From assembly GCA_035549175.1 (NCBI GenBank), contig DASZRL010000130.1, positions 1-64,000 of the forward strand: 64,000 nucleotides of DNA, written 5' to 3'. Shown here one piece after another: positions 1 through 8,709 of the stretch. The translations under genes were made by a program, and so were the position numbers. Every line of letters begins with the position of its first letter. Within the stretch, counting starts at the first letter, position 1. Below the pieces are notes generated by a model. That model made no database searches, had not been told where the DNA came from, and saw only the letters and a program-made list of their open reading frames with translations. This DNA comes from DASTSN01 sp035549175 (GTDB lineage Bacteria; Bacteroidota; Bacteroidia; Chitinophagales; Chitinophagaceae).

Positions 1-465
1 GTTCTGATCCTGGGATGCTCCAAACTGGTGGACCTGGGTACCGGTCTCAATTCCCACCTGCTACTCAGCTCCAAGCACTGGCGCATTGAATTTATCACCA
101 ATGTGTTTCTGGTCCTGATGGCCGGCCTGCTCAACTACCTGCTCGTGCGCCGTTACGGGATCATCGGCTCAGCCTGGGCTACCCTGATCGCATTCAGTGT
201 GTATAATACCGTACGGTTCCTGCTGATCTGGAAACTTTTCAAAATGCAGCCGTTCACGTGGGCCAATGCACTTGCCATTGTGATCGCCGCAGCGGCCTAC
301 CTGATCTGCCGGCTGGTTCCGGCCATGCCCAATATATACCTGGATGTAGTGGTGCGCACCTTGCTATTCTCCCTGGGATACGGCCTGCCGGTGCTGGGCT
401 TCCGTTTATCGGAAGATATCAACGGGTTCGTCAACAGACTCCTGAGACGCCGGGTAGCCAGGTAA
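1..465 (+). CDS. Polysaccharide flippase (Wzx/oligosaccharide transporter family), C-terminal part
   Basis: The reading frame is open from the first base of the window, so the N-terminal part lies outside; about 154 residues remain. The visible part is very hydrophobic, with four or so membrane segments separated by short basic loops, and ends in a basic tail (RRRVAR). Near the start it reads VDLGTGLNSHLL, a pattern I associate with the later half of lipid-linked oligosaccharide flippases, followed by a long hydrophobic stretch and YGIIGSAWATLIAF, also typical of the family. Such proteins move undecaprenyl-linked repeat units across the inner membrane. The glycosyltransferases that follow fit this role. 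The internal GTG at position 28 is not a credible start. Confidence 0.75.
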   Translation, partial: VLILGCSKLVDLGTGLNSHLLLSSKHWRIEFITNVFLVLMAGLLNYLLVRRYGIIGSAWATLIAFSVYNTVRFLLIWKLFKMQPFTWANALAIVIAAAAYLICRLVPAMPNIYLDVVVRTLLFSLGYGLPVLGFRLSEDINGFVNRLLRRRVAR

Positions 466-498
466 GTGCCTGGCCGGCAGCCCGGGGAATTCCCGCTT

Positions 499-1302
499 TC
501 AGGCCCTGGGCGGAAACAGCCGGTTGCGCAGCATGCGCGCCAGGCGCTGGAATGACACCCGCTCCCCGGTATAGATTACCTCCTGGCGGTTGATCAGTGC
601 CTTGAGTTGTTCCAGGTACCAGTCGCCGTGCTTATCCAGGATGTAGGCGATAATCTTTTCCCGGTTGGGAAGGGTCTGGTTGCGGTGGGTGGATTTGCGG
701 GTCTGTCGGTAAAAAAGCAGTTTTTCCGGGATGACACGGACCCGCCATTTCTTGGTAATGCGGATATAGAATTCCCAATCCTCGTATCCCCAGATCATGG
801 ATTCATCGTAGCCGCCGACCTCATCCCAGCAGGATTTGCGCACCAGGGCACAGGCGGGACACTGGTTGGAAAACAGGAAATTCCAGGCGGTCCCGCCCCG
901 GGGGCGCGCTGTCTTCCGGAATTCTCCGAACAGCTGGATATGGCTGGTCACGACCGCGGTGTCCGGTTCGGCGGCCAGCACCCGCAGGCCTTTTTCAAAA
1001 AAGCGGGGATGGAAATAGTCATCGGCATCCAACAGGGCCAGCACCGAGCCCTGCGCATGCCGCACGCCGTAATTGCGTGCCGAAGACATGCGCCCGTTTT
1101 CTTTATGAAGCACCCGGTACCCTTCCTTTTCCAGCTCAGTGAACACCGCCAGGGTATGGGGGTCGGTCGAGCCGTCATCCACGATCAGGACCTCGTAATG
1201 GGTATAGGTCTGCTGCTTCAGGCGACTGAGGGTTTCACGCAGGTAAATCCCGTCATTATAACAGGGGATTACCACGGATATGAGGACACGGGGTTCGGTC
1301 AT
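499..1302 (-). CDS. Glycosyltransferase family 2
   Basis: A 267-residue GT-A fold glycosyltransferase. It begins MTEPRVLISVVIPCYND, followed by the nucleotide-binding VDDGST motif and the metal-binding region LLDADDYFHP. A later W-G-Y-E-D-W-E-F stretch is the usual acceptor-side motif of GT2 enzymes. It probably transfers one sugar to a polysaccharide precursor at the cytoplasmic face of the membrane. I chose the ATG at 1302, two bases after the stop of the upstream fkbM-like gene; a TTG at 1317 would overlap that gene and adds five residues unlikely to belong. Tight spacing suggests co-transcription with the FkbM gene. Donor and acceptor cannot be told from the sequence. Confidence 0.88.
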   Translation of the reverse strand: MTEPRVLISVVIPCYNDGIYLRETLSRLKQQTYTHYEVLIVDDGSTDPHTLAVFTELEKEGYRVLHKENGRMSSARNYGVRHAQGSVLALLDADDYFHPRFFEKGLRVLAAEPDTAVVTSHIQLFGEFRKTARPRGGTAWNFLFSNQCPACALVRKSCWDEVGGYDESMIWGYEDWEFYIRITKKWRVRVIPEKLLFYRQTRKSTHRNQTLPNREKIIAYILDKHGDWYLEQLKALINRQEVIYTGERVSFQRLARMLRNRLFPPRA

Positions 1303-1304
1303 GC

Positions 1305-2126
1305 TTATCGGTAACAAAACAGGTTAAGCTGTACGTCATAAAGGGTGCCGGTCTGCTTTTCCAGGAAAGGGTGGGGCAGGGAGTCGGCCGCATTCTTCAC
1401 ATATACCCGGAATCCCAAGCCGGCAAACAACTGCAGCATCCGGCTCAGTTTTTCCGTCTCCCCGGCCTTTCCATGGTACTCGATGAACAGGTGTCCGATC
1501 CGGCCGAGCTGGCCGGCACAGTCCTCCAGGACCTCGGATTCCGCCCCTTCAATATCCATTTTCAGGAAGTCAATCCGCTCCAGGCCGGCCAGCAGGGTGG
1601 CCAGCCGGATGCACGCGACCGGGGTACCGCTGCCACCATCCTCCCGGATATGGCTGGCTTCGGATTCACTGGCCTCAAAGTGGATCGATCCGTCCCGGAT
1701 CCAGACCGCTTTGCGATAGGCCGTGACCTGCTGCAGGCCGTTGGCAGCGATATTTTTTTCCAGCAGGGCAAAATTGCTCGGATCCGGCTCGAAAGCCAGT
1801 ACCCGGGCTCCGGGGTACTGGGATTTAAAGAACAGGACGCTGAGACCGATATTGGATCCGCAATCAATGATCACGGGATCCTCGCAGGTTGCCGGAAAGG
1901 CATAGAGTTCCCGTTCAAACAATTCCCGGTAGGTGTGAATTACCTCGTACGGCCTTTTATAGTGAAGCCGCAGCCGGTGCAGGGAAATCTGCTTCTCTGC
2001 CTGGTCATCCTGGTGCTTGAGAAGTTTTTCCTGCAGCCAGGGGAGGCGGGGATAACGCCCCGTGGTCCTGGTACGTCCCAATCGCTTGACGATCCCTTTG
2101 ACTATATTTGCCGCCAGTTTAGCCAT
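1305..2126 (-). CDS. FkbM family methyltransferase
   Basis: A 273-residue SAM-dependent methyltransferase of the FkbM type. The SAM-binding core is visible at about residues 86-125: VIIDCGSNIGLSVLFF, then an acidic strand end VLAFEPDP and NIAANGL. The later IDFLKMDIEGAE motif is characteristic of FkbM proteins. These enzymes O-methylate sugars or other small molecules; next to glycosyltransferases the likely target is a polysaccharide sugar. It is the first gene of the short minus-strand pair with the GT2 gene at 499-1302. Its start codon lies only 14 bp from the divergent GT2 gene at 2141, so its own promoter must lie within that gene or be very short. Confidence 0.88.
   Translation of the reverse strand: MAKLAANIVKGIVKRLGRTRTTGRYPRLPWLQEKLLKHQDDQAEKQISLHRLRLHYKRPYEVIHTYRELFERELYAFPATCEDPVIIDCGSNIGLSVLFFKSQYPGARVLAFEPDPSNFALLEKNIAANGLQQVTAYRKAVWIRDGSIHFEASESEASHIREDGGSGTPVACIRLATLLAGLERIDFLKMDIEGAESEVLEDCAGQLGRIGHLFIEYHGKAGETEKLSRMLQLFAGLGFRVYVKNAADSLPHPFLEKQTGTLYDVQLNLFCYR
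2103..2110 (+). promoter_or_regulatory. Candidate -7 promoter box (TATATTTG) inside the fkbM 5' end
   Basis: TATATTTG matches the Bacteroidota -7 consensus TAnnTTTG and lies 31 bp before the ATG at 2141. It sits within the first codons of the divergent FkbM gene because the two start codons are only 14 bp apart. A TTG at 2086-2088 is closer (14 bp) than the usual 17-23 bp, so the -33 element is doubtful. Confidence 0.4.
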
Positions 2127-2140
2127 AATAGATTTCCTGC

Positions 2141-3073
2141 ATGTATGCTCCGCTGATCAGTATTTGTGTTCCCGCCTACCGGAAGCCGGCTTTCGTAACG
2201 CGTTTGCTGGATTCGGTGCTACGGCAGGACTACAAGCAGGTGGAAGTAATCATTTCGGATGATTCCCCCGATGAAAGTGTAAATTTAGCTATCGCGCCCT
2301 ATATAAATAAACTCAATCTCCGGTATTACCATAACCAGCCTGCCAAGGGCAGCCCCGTTAACTGGAATTTTGCACTGGACCAGGCCCGGGGCGAACTGCT
2401 GATGCTGCTGCACCAGGATGACTGGCTGTATGCGCCGGATGCCCTGCGAAGTTATGTGGAGGCCTTTGGCAGCGATTCCTCGCTGGATTTCGTCTTTTGC
2501 AAAAATATTGCGGTCCGCGAGGACGGATCGGAAATCGTCCTGCAGGCTCTTCCCGGTCTGCTCCACCGCCTGGACAGGCTTCCCAACCACCTGGTTCGGG
2601 CCGATGTGATCGGGCCGCCCAGTAATGTGATGGTACGGTCCACGGTGACTACCCGGTATGATGAAAGGTTTATCTGGCTGGTGGATGTGGACTACTACGT
2701 TCGTCTATTAAAGCAGGGATGCCGCTACCGCTACCTGGACCGCCACCTGGTGAGCATCGGCCTGCATGCCGACCAGACCACCAATTACTGCCGGGAAAAT
2801 GAATCGATCATCCTGAAGGAAAATATTCTGTTTGCGGCGAAGCTGGAGGCGGGCGCCTTCCGGGACTGGAAGATCTATGATTATTTCTGGCGCCTGCTGC
2901 GCAACCACCGGGTCCGGTCGCAGGAGGACCTCCTGCAGTCCGGCGTTTCCGCGGAACAGGTTCCGCCGGTGATTTCCCATATGCTGGCCCTGGAGCGGCG
3001 CATTCCTCTTCGGCTCCTGCACCTGGGACCCGTATCCAAATTGTTGATGTTTGTCAGTTATGTCCAGCAATAA
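2141..3073 (+). CDS. Glycosyltransferase family 2
   Basis: A 310-residue GT2 enzyme. The N-terminus MYAPLISICVPAYRKPAF leads into the usual first strand, then VEVIISDDSPDES for nucleotide binding and LLHQDDWLY as the metal-binding DxD-like region. VDVDYYVRLLKQG later corresponds to the catalytic-base region. It should act on a lipid-linked or growing glycan in the cytoplasm. It is divergent from fkbM with a 14 bp gap and overlaps the next glycosyltransferase by 14 bp, indicating translational coupling. The sugar specificity is not visible. Confidence 0.87.
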   Translation: MYAPLISICVPAYRKPAFVTRLLDSVLRQDYKQVEVIISDDSPDESVNLAIAPYINKLNLRYYHNQPAKGSPVNWNFALDQARGELLMLLHQDDWLYAPDALRSYVEAFGSDSSLDFVFCKNIAVREDGSEIVLQALPGLLHRLDRLPNHLVRADVIGPPSNVMVRSTVTTRYDERFIWLVDVDYYVRLLKQGCRYRYLDRHLVSIGLHADQTTNYCRENESIILKENILFAAKLEAGAFRDWKIYDYFWRLLRNHRVRSQEDLLQSGVSAEQVPPVISHMLALERRIPLRLLHLGPVSKLLMFVSYVQQ

Positions 3074-4085
3074 GGCCCTTCCGGACCTCTCCGTGGTCCT
3101 TGTCAATTACCGGTCTGCCGACCTGATCCGGGATTGCCTGGACTCTATTGCCGCCCACGATCCCAGCCTGGAGGCCCAGTACCTTATCGTGGATAATTCC
3201 TCCAGCAAGGAGGATGAACAGTTCCTGAAAGCACGTTACCCCGGCCTGGTCTGGATCGACATGGGGTATAATGCCGGTTTTGCCAGGGCAAACAATGCTG
3301 GTATCCGGGCTGCTGTGGCGCCCGTGATCCTGCTGCTGAACCCGGACACCCTTGCTGTAGATGATTCCCTGAGCCGCTGCGTCAGGAAGCTGGCAGCGTC
3401 CCCGTACGCCGCCTGCGGCGTGCAGCTGCTCAATGCGGACGGCTCTGCGCAGATATCGGGAAGCTTTTTCATGAAGGGCGGGCTCAATCACCTGCTGCCG
3501 GTTCCCTATTGGGGGCCTCTTCTCCGGTGGATCGCTTTCCGGCTGAGGACGCCCCGGACGCATGTGGCAGTGGCCGGACCTGCCGAGGAAGTGGACTGGA
3601 TATCGGGGGCTTTCCTGATGGTCAGGCGGCCGGTAATCGAGCAGGCGGGCCTGCTGGATGAGGATTTTTTCCTGTATGCCGAGGAGGTGGAATGGTGCAG
3701 CCGCCTGCGCCGGTACGGGCGCCTGTGTCTTTTCGGGGACCTTCATTTCATCCATTTGCAGGGGGAGGCCGTCAACAGGGACCAGGCGGGAGACGGGAAG
3801 GGGTACGGCGGTTTGTATACCCGCAAGGACCGGCAGCTCATGGTTTCCAACCTGCTACGGGTGCGCAAGCAGTATGGCGTCGGCTGGTTTCTTTTCCTGC
3901 TGGTGAACTACACGTGGGGTATCCTGGTATACGCCCTGGGGAGTTTCCTGCACCGGCTGCTTACCGGAAGAAATCCGGTCGGGGAATGGGGACGTGTGGC
4001 GGCCTATGGCCGCAATGTATGGGCCATGTGGCGGCTGGCACCCCGGATGGTGGGAGGCAAGCCGTACTTCTACAAAGTACTCTGA
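3060..4085 (+). CDS. Glycosyltransferase family 2 (rhamnosyltransferase-like)
   Basis: A 341-residue GT2 protein. It starts MSSNKALPDLSVVLVNYRSAD, with YLIVDNSSS, GYNAGFARANNAGI and LLLNPDT motifs that are typical of the branch containing WbbL/RfbN-like rhamnosyltransferases. The motif ISGAFLMVRR followed by LDEDFFLYAEEVEWCSRLR is strongly diagnostic of that branch. A hydrophobic segment near residues 275-300 may anchor it to the membrane. I chose the ATG at 3060, which overlaps the previous gene by 14 bp; a TTG at 3051 is less likely. Rhamnose as the donor is inference from the branch only. Confidence 0.87.
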   Translation: MSSNKALPDLSVVLVNYRSADLIRDCLDSIAAHDPSLEAQYLIVDNSSSKEDEQFLKARYPGLVWIDMGYNAGFARANNAGIRAAVAPVILLLNPDTLAVDDSLSRCVRKLAASPYAACGVQLLNADGSAQISGSFFMKGGLNHLLPVPYWGPLLRWIAFRLRTPRTHVAVAGPAEEVDWISGAFLMVRRPVIEQAGLLDEDFFLYAEEVEWCSRLRRYGRLCLFGDLHFIHLQGEAVNRDQAGDGKGYGGLYTRKDRQLMVSNLLRVRKQYGVGWFLFLLVNYTWGILVYALGSFLHRLLTGRNPVGEWGRVAAYGRNVWAMWRLAPRMVGGKPYFYKVL

Positions 4086-4091
4086 TAGGTA

Positions 4092-5054
4092 TTATCTGTT
4101 GAGAAGCCCCCGGATGGCATCTATCCGGAAGCGGATTACCGGGGCCGCTTTGGCAGGATGCCCCTGGAGGGTGTAAAAAAGGCCCAGTACCAGGGAGCCG
4201 CCCAGTTTATAAAGATATTCTGCGTGCTTTTTCCAGTAGGCTGCTCTGCTGATTTGCAGGGTGCGCACCCGTTCGCCCCGCCCGATGCCTGAGGCCACCC
4301 GGTACAGGTATTCCCGGGTGAGCTTCTTCACCTCCACCACGTGTTGCACGCGAACAGAGGGATCGTAGAAAACCTGCTTTCCCAGGGCCGTAAAGCGGAG
4401 AAAAAAATCCTTTCCTTCCCCGCCGATCCGAATCGTACCCGCCACCCCGGGTAGTGCCGTATTGAAGCCACCCAGCTGGTCAAAATCCGCTTTTCGGACC
4501 GCCATGTTGGATTCCAGCGGGTATTTACCCGGTTTGAACTCAACAGTCACCGGGCTGTAATCAAAGTTTCCAACCAGCGCCGATACGTAATAGGACATCC
4601 ACTTTGGCTCCTGCGGAATGTACCTGGGCTGGATGCGGCCGCCCAGGGCCCCTGCCCCGGGGTGATTCTGAAAAAAAGAAAGGATCCGCTCGATAAAATC
4701 CGGCTCTGCCGTGGCGTCATCATCCATGAAGACCAGGATGTTTCCCCTGGCGCGGGCAGCCCCGGCATTGCGGGCGAACGAGGCGCCCTGGCGGGCTTCG
4801 GTCAGGTAGATCATGCACAGGTCGCTGTGGACTGCGATAAATTGCCTGCAGACTTCGGGGGTGGTATCCGTGCTGTTGTTGTCGACCACAAGTACCTCGT
4901 AGGAACTGTGTGCTGCGGTCTGGCGATACAGGCTGTCCAGGGCGCCGCCGATATAGGCCGCCCGGTTATAGGAGCAAATGATTACCGATACTTCTGGCAA
5001 GGTCATTTTCGGCAGCAGGTTTTTTCCGGAGCTTGCGGCGAGGTCGCCTGTCAT
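4092..5054 (-). CDS. Glycosyltransferase family 2
   Basis: A 320-residue GT2 protein with VSVIICSYNRAAYIGGAL at residues 22-39, VLVVDNNSTD, and the DxD-type motif LVFMDDDATAEPDF. The region GGEGKDFFLRF is the acceptor-side motif seen in this subgroup. The C-terminal third contains a hydrophobic stretch that may contact the membrane. It starts 11 bases after the stop of the YfhO-type gene and was probably transcribed with it. A second ATG at 5006 (MTLPEVSV) would give a more typical GT2 N-terminus, so the start is uncertain by 16 codons. It converges with the glycosyltransferase ending at 4085. Confidence 0.86.
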   Translation of the reverse strand: MTGDLAASSGKNLLPKMTLPEVSVIICSYNRAAYIGGALDSLYRQTAAHSSYEVLVVDNNSTDTTPEVCRQFIAVHSDLCMIYLTEARQGASFARNAGAARARGNILVFMDDDATAEPDFIERILSFFQNHPGAGALGGRIQPRYIPQEPKWMSYYVSALVGNFDYSPVTVEFKPGKYPLESNMAVRKADFDQLGGFNTALPGVAGTIRIGGEGKDFFLRFTALGKQVFYDPSVRVQHVVEVKKLTREYLYRVASGIGRGERVRTLQISRAAYWKKHAEYLYKLGGSLVLGLFYTLQGHPAKAAPVIRFRIDAIRGLLNR

Positions 5055-5065
5055 TACCGGATGGT

Positions 5066-7558
5066 TCAGGACGCATCGGAAGGCCTGGCCAGGCGGCGGC
5101 GGTATTCCATGAACAGGGTGCCCGCCAGCAGCAGGATGGCCAGGACGGAAGCAATCGATGCCACCGATTTTCCCCGGTAATATCCCTCAGGCCGGAAGGT
5201 GAATTCGATCTGGTGCTTTCCGGCCGGCAAAGCCAGTCCCCGAAGGGCGTAATCAACCTTGATGATCGGGGCTTCCGTTCCATCTACCCGGGCAGTCCAA
5301 CCGGCCGGATAATAAATCTCGCTGAATACGGCAAACTGGCTGGACGCTGCCTGGGATTCATAGGTAATCTTGTCATTGTCATTACGCAGCAGGCGGATGG
5401 AGGCAGTACTGTCTGCTACGGGCTGGGACGGGACCGAAGCCCGGAATGATTCCTGCACCACCGCGGTATCCCGGGGGTTTAGGTGTTCCAGCCGGTCCAT
5501 TTCCTCCCGGGCATTCTTGACGAACTGCACCTGTTTTACCAGCCATACCGGGCCGTAGGCCGATTCCCGTTTCTGGTAGGCCTGGGTAAGATTCTGGTTA
5601 TCCTTCCGGATCAGGTACCGGGTATTGAGCATGTCCAGAATATGATCCGGAGGTATCTGCTGGCTAAGATACCGGTCAATCAGGTCCTGGTAGATGAGCA
5701 GTTTGGCAGGGTGATATCCCCCGATGGAATTATAATAATAGGATGTGATGTTTTCCGAGAACCGGTTCCCGTTGACATTCAGGACGCGGTAATAGGCTGT
5801 GTCGCGAAGGATCTCTTCATCCGCCTTGGTTTTTTGAAACGAAGCGGTATTGTCAGTCGGGTCAATGTAATTGTCGGAATTCAGGTAGTGCGAGTCGATG
5901 CTGAGCAGGTCGATCATTACGAGGACTGCCAGGGAAGAGATAACGACCACCGGCTTAAGCGACCCGCGGATCAGCAGGAACAGCAACAGCCCCGCCGCGG
6001 CGATGAAGCCCAGGGACCGCAGAATATCATTCATCATCAGGGATTGCCGGTCCGCCTTGAGCCCGTCATAGAAACCGCGTACGGCCTCTGTAAGCGGCGC
6101 CTGGTTCATGCCTCGCACCTGCTCCAGCACGTTATGGTCCGCCCCGCTCAGGAAATCAAAGGAAAAATAAAGCAGGAACAACAGCACAAAGACGCCGCCT
6201 GTGGCAATTAATCCGCGCTTGAAGGGTTTGAGCAGGCTGGCCTTGTCCTGCGTGGTGAGGATCTGGTTGATTCCCAGCACAGCCAGCATGGCCAGCAGAA
6301 GCTGGGGGATCACCAGGATCATGGAAGGAGCCCGGAACTTGTTATAAAAGGGCAGGTATTTATATGCCAGGGTATTGAATCCTTCCAGGTAACTGCCCCA
6401 GGAAAGGAAAATAGCCAAAACGATGGCGGTAGCGGCCCACCATTTCTGGCGGTCCTGCAACACAAAAAGTGACAGGATCGCCAAAAAACAGATAATGGCT
6501 CCGGAATAGGGCGGACCCGACGTGCCGACTTCGCCCGGTTTGGTCATGCCCCCCCAATAGAAGGAGAGAGGCAGTTCCTGCTGCAACTGTTGCGGCAGGG
6601 CCCGCAACGCCTCCACGGCCTTCGAATTCTCCTCGCTGACTTCCTCATGGTCGCTGCTGCCGCCATAGATCCGCGGAACCATCAGGACAAAGGGTTCCGC
6701 CAGGTTCATGCTGTAGCTTAATGCATAGCCTTTTTCCAGGCCGGTCTGGGACGAGGCAGTATGGGTGGAGTCGGCCAGGGGGGAGGCTCCTCCGCGGATG
6801 GTCAGTTTCTGGTATTCGTAAGTGGAAAACAGGCTGACTGCATTACATAGCACGCCGACCGCGGTAGCCCCCACCGTGAACACGGCGGCCAGCATCAGGT
6901 GCCGGAATTCCCGGTTCCGGATCCATTCTACGAGGTAGAAGATCGTCATGACCCCGATAACCAGGAACAGGTAATAGGTGATCTGCAGGTGATTCATGGC
7001 TACCATGGCGGAGGAGAACAGGGCCGTCAGGGTGGCTCCGAGCCAGTAGCGCCGCTGGTAAATCAGCAGCACAGCTCCCAGCAGGGCCGGCATGTAGGCG
7101 ATGGACCACATTTTGGTGTCATGTCCCACGCTAATTATAACCGGATCGTACGTAGCGTATGCAAATGCCAGGGATCCCAGGATGCCCAGGTAAGGGTTGA
7201 TCCGCAGGATCAGGCAGAGAAAATAAAAACAGATACAGGCGAGGAAAAAAAACTGGAGTGGTACAGGCAGGCCGAGCGTCAGCACGGCATGTACATACCC
7301 GCCCACGAAGTTACCGCCGATGCCCCCGACCTGAAACGTCGGCATGCCGCTGAAAAGGCTGTTGGTCCACAGCGGATAGTGACCGTGGGAGGCGTTGTAC
7401 AGCTCGGACTGGTGAATGGCGCCCTTCCAGTTGGTGATATCATGCTGGGAAACCACTTTTCCCTGCAACACGGGTTTGCAGTAAACTGCAGCTACGCCCA
7501 GAAATACCACGATGGCCAGCAGGTGCGGCAGCAGCTTTTTGAACAGTCCCTGATTCAT
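5066..7558 (-). CDS. YfhO family membrane protein (GT-C-like)
   Basis: An 830-residue membrane protein with a dozen or more hydrophobic segments and a soluble C-terminal region. The beginning (first TM segment, then SQHDITNWKGAIHQ and PLWTNSLFSGMPTFQ) is typical of the YfhO family of Bacteroidota. The family resembles GT-C glycosyltransferases that use polyprenyl-phosphate sugars; in Firmicutes YfhO decorates teichoic or lipoteichoic acid. Its role here is unknown, but its position beside four glycosyltransferases argues for a part in glycan transfer outside the cell membrane. The extracytoplasmic C-terminal part (about residues 560-780) ends with a single TM segment and basic tail. It heads the minus-strand unit with the GT2 gene at 4092-5054. 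Confidence 0.85.
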   Translation of the reverse strand: MNQGLFKKLLPHLLAIVVFLGVAAVYCKPVLQGKVVSQHDITNWKGAIHQSELYNASHGHYPLWTNSLFSGMPTFQVGGIGGNFVGGYVHAVLTLGLPVPLQFFFLACICFYFLCLILRINPYLGILGSLAFAYATYDPVIISVGHDTKMWSIAYMPALLGAVLLIYQRRYWLGATLTALFSSAMVAMNHLQITYYLFLVIGVMTIFYLVEWIRNREFRHLMLAAVFTVGATAVGVLCNAVSLFSTYEYQKLTIRGGASPLADSTHTASSQTGLEKGYALSYSMNLAEPFVLMVPRIYGGSSDHEEVSEENSKAVEALRALPQQLQQELPLSFYWGGMTKPGEVGTSGPPYSGAIICFLAILSLFVLQDRQKWWAATAIVLAIFLSWGSYLEGFNTLAYKYLPFYNKFRAPSMILVIPQLLLAMLAVLGINQILTTQDKASLLKPFKRGLIATGGVFVLLFLLYFSFDFLSGADHNVLEQVRGMNQAPLTEAVRGFYDGLKADRQSLMMNDILRSLGFIAAAGLLLFLLIRGSLKPVVVISSLAVLVMIDLLSIDSHYLNSDNYIDPTDNTASFQKTKADEEILRDTAYYRVLNVNGNRFSENITSYYYNSIGGYHPAKLLIYQDLIDRYLSQQIPPDHILDMLNTRYLIRKDNQNLTQAYQKRESAYGPVWLVKQVQFVKNAREEMDRLEHLNPRDTAVVQESFRASVPSQPVADSTASIRLLRNDNDKITYESQAASSQFAVFSEIYYPAGWTARVDGTEAPIIKVDYALRGLALPAGKHQIEFTFRPEGYYRGKSVASIASVLAILLLAGTLFMEYRRRLARPSDAS

Positions 7559-7580
7559 AGAAAATTACCTATTAGGACGA

Positions 7581-7598
7581 CAAAATAAGGTTATTTTG
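7581..7598. promoter_or_regulatory. Palindromic pair of divergent -7 boxes (CAAAATAA-GG-TTATTTTG)
   Basis: Two identical 8 bp arms, TTATTTTG on each strand, face away from each other across a GG spacer between the divergent genes starting at 7558 (minus) and 7613 (plus). Each arm resembles the Bacteroidota -7 box, with T in place of the A at the second position. The arrangement could fire both genes from one compact element or serve as an operator. No clear -33 TTG is seen for either. Confidence 0.4.
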
Positions 7599-7612
7599 AA
7601 CTAAATTGTCCC

Positions 7613-7903
7613 ATGCGCTGGTTATTATTTTTCTCCCGTTTTGCCCTGGTGTGCGGCCTGTTTTTTTTGCTCACAGTCTCGCTGCAGATGAGTAACTGGA
7701 CGCAAAGTGAAGCCGTGTCGTCCACCATCATCATCATTGGTTATTTTCTCGGGCTTGTTTTCATCCCCTTTGTCAATCTCTGCTACCTGGTTTTGCTGAT
7801 TCTGAACAAAAAGTTCTGGTTGATTGTTCCCAGGTGGCTGATTGTGGTCAATGCCCTGTTACTGGGTGGCCAATTGTATTACATCTTTTTTCTGAACGAA
7901 TGA
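7613..7903 (+). CDS. Small inner-membrane protein of unknown function
   Basis: A 96-residue protein made almost entirely of three predicted membrane segments: about residues 5-25, 36-62 and 70-92. I do not recognise the family. The gene overlaps the queuosine-precursor transporter by four bases (ATGA at 7900-7903), so the two are probably translationally coupled. That suggests, without proving, a role connected with the transporter. A TTATTTTG -7-like box ends 14 bp before the ATG, leaving a leader of roughly ten bases. Confidence 0.65.
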   Translation: MRWLLFFSRFALVCGLFFLLTVSLQMSNWTQSEAVSSTIIIIGYFLGLVFIPFVNLCYLVLLILNKKFWLIVPRWLIVVNALLLGGQLYYIFFLNE

Positions 7904-8709
7904 TACACGCAATCCTTAAAGACAAACCCACCAAGCTTTTCCTGGGTTTCACTGCCTTTTTCGTAGCCAATGCCCTGATCGCCGAATGCATCGGGGGCAA
8001 GATTTTTTCCCTGGAACGACTCTTTGGTTTTCGTCCCGTCAACTTTTCACTGTTTGGCCATAGCGGTCTTTCCTTCAACCTGACCTGCGGGGTCCTGCTC
8101 TGGCCCCTGGAATTTGTGATGACCGATATCGTCAATGAATACTTCGGACCGCGCGCAGTACGGCGTATCAGTTATACCGCCGTGATCCTGATCTCCTATG
8201 CCTTCATTATGTTTTACGGCAGCATACAAATCCCGGCTGCGGGCTGGTGGATCACCTCCAAGGCCGGCCAGGGCATCCCTGATATGCAGGCTGCCTTTGG
8301 CGGCATTTTCGGGCAGGGCATGTGGATAATATTCGGCAGCCTCGTCGCCTTCCTGGTCAGCCAGCTGGTGGACGTATATGTTTTCCACAGGATCAAAAAG
8401 GTAACCGGGGAAAAAAAGGTCTGGCTGCGGGCAACCGGTTCCACCCTGATCTCCCAGCTGATCGACAGCTTTGTGGTGCTGATCATCGCCTTCAAGTTCG
8501 GCAATAACTGGGGCTGGACCCAGGTACTCGCCATCGGCTGCATGAACTACATTTATAAAGCTACGGTCGCAGTCCTGCTTACACCCCTGATTTACCTGGT
8601 GGAAAAGCGGATTGAAATCTATTTGGGTCACGGCCTGGCCCAGCGGATGAAAAAGGCAGCGATGAGCCCGCGCGAGGATCCGTTTACCAATATTCCCGCC
8701 GCTGGCTGA
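7900..8709 (+). CDS. Queuosine precursor transporter (YhhQ/VUT family, DUF165)
   Basis: A 269-residue membrane protein. Characteristic features are the first TM segment ending ANALIAECIGGKIF, then LEFVMTDIVNEYFGPRAVRR, which matches the conserved TDIxNEYFG motif of this family, and the glycine-rich LVSQLVDVYVFHRIKK. Family members import queuosine precursors such as preQ0 or preQ1 for tRNA wobble modification. The ATG at 7900 overlaps the stop of the preceding small gene. It is about 40 residues longer than E. coli YhhQ, mainly at the N-terminus, as in many Bacteroidota proteins. No other queuosine gene is present in the window. Confidence 0.85.
   Translation: MIHAILKDKPTKLFLGFTAFFVANALIAECIGGKIFSLERLFGFRPVNFSLFGHSGLSFNLTCGVLLWPLEFVMTDIVNEYFGPRAVRRISYTAVILISYAFIMFYGSIQIPAAGWWITSKAGQGIPDMQAAFGGIFGQGMWIIFGSLVAFLVSQLVDVYVFHRIKKVTGEKKVWLRATGSTLISQLIDSFVVLIIAFKFGNNWGWTQVLAIGCMNYIYKATVAVLLTPLIYLVEKRIEIYLGHGLAQRMKKAAMSPREDPFTNIPAAG

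Noticed and set aside
607..1314. Long plus-strand reading frame opposite the glycosyltransferase at 499-1302
   Set aside because: It is antisense to a clear GT2 gene, has no family features, and its composition mirrors the GC-rich codon use of the opposite strand.
1..7558. Polysaccharide locus as a recently acquired island
   Set aside because: Base composition and codon use look like the rest of the window by eye, and no mobile genes are visible; only the end of the locus is seen.
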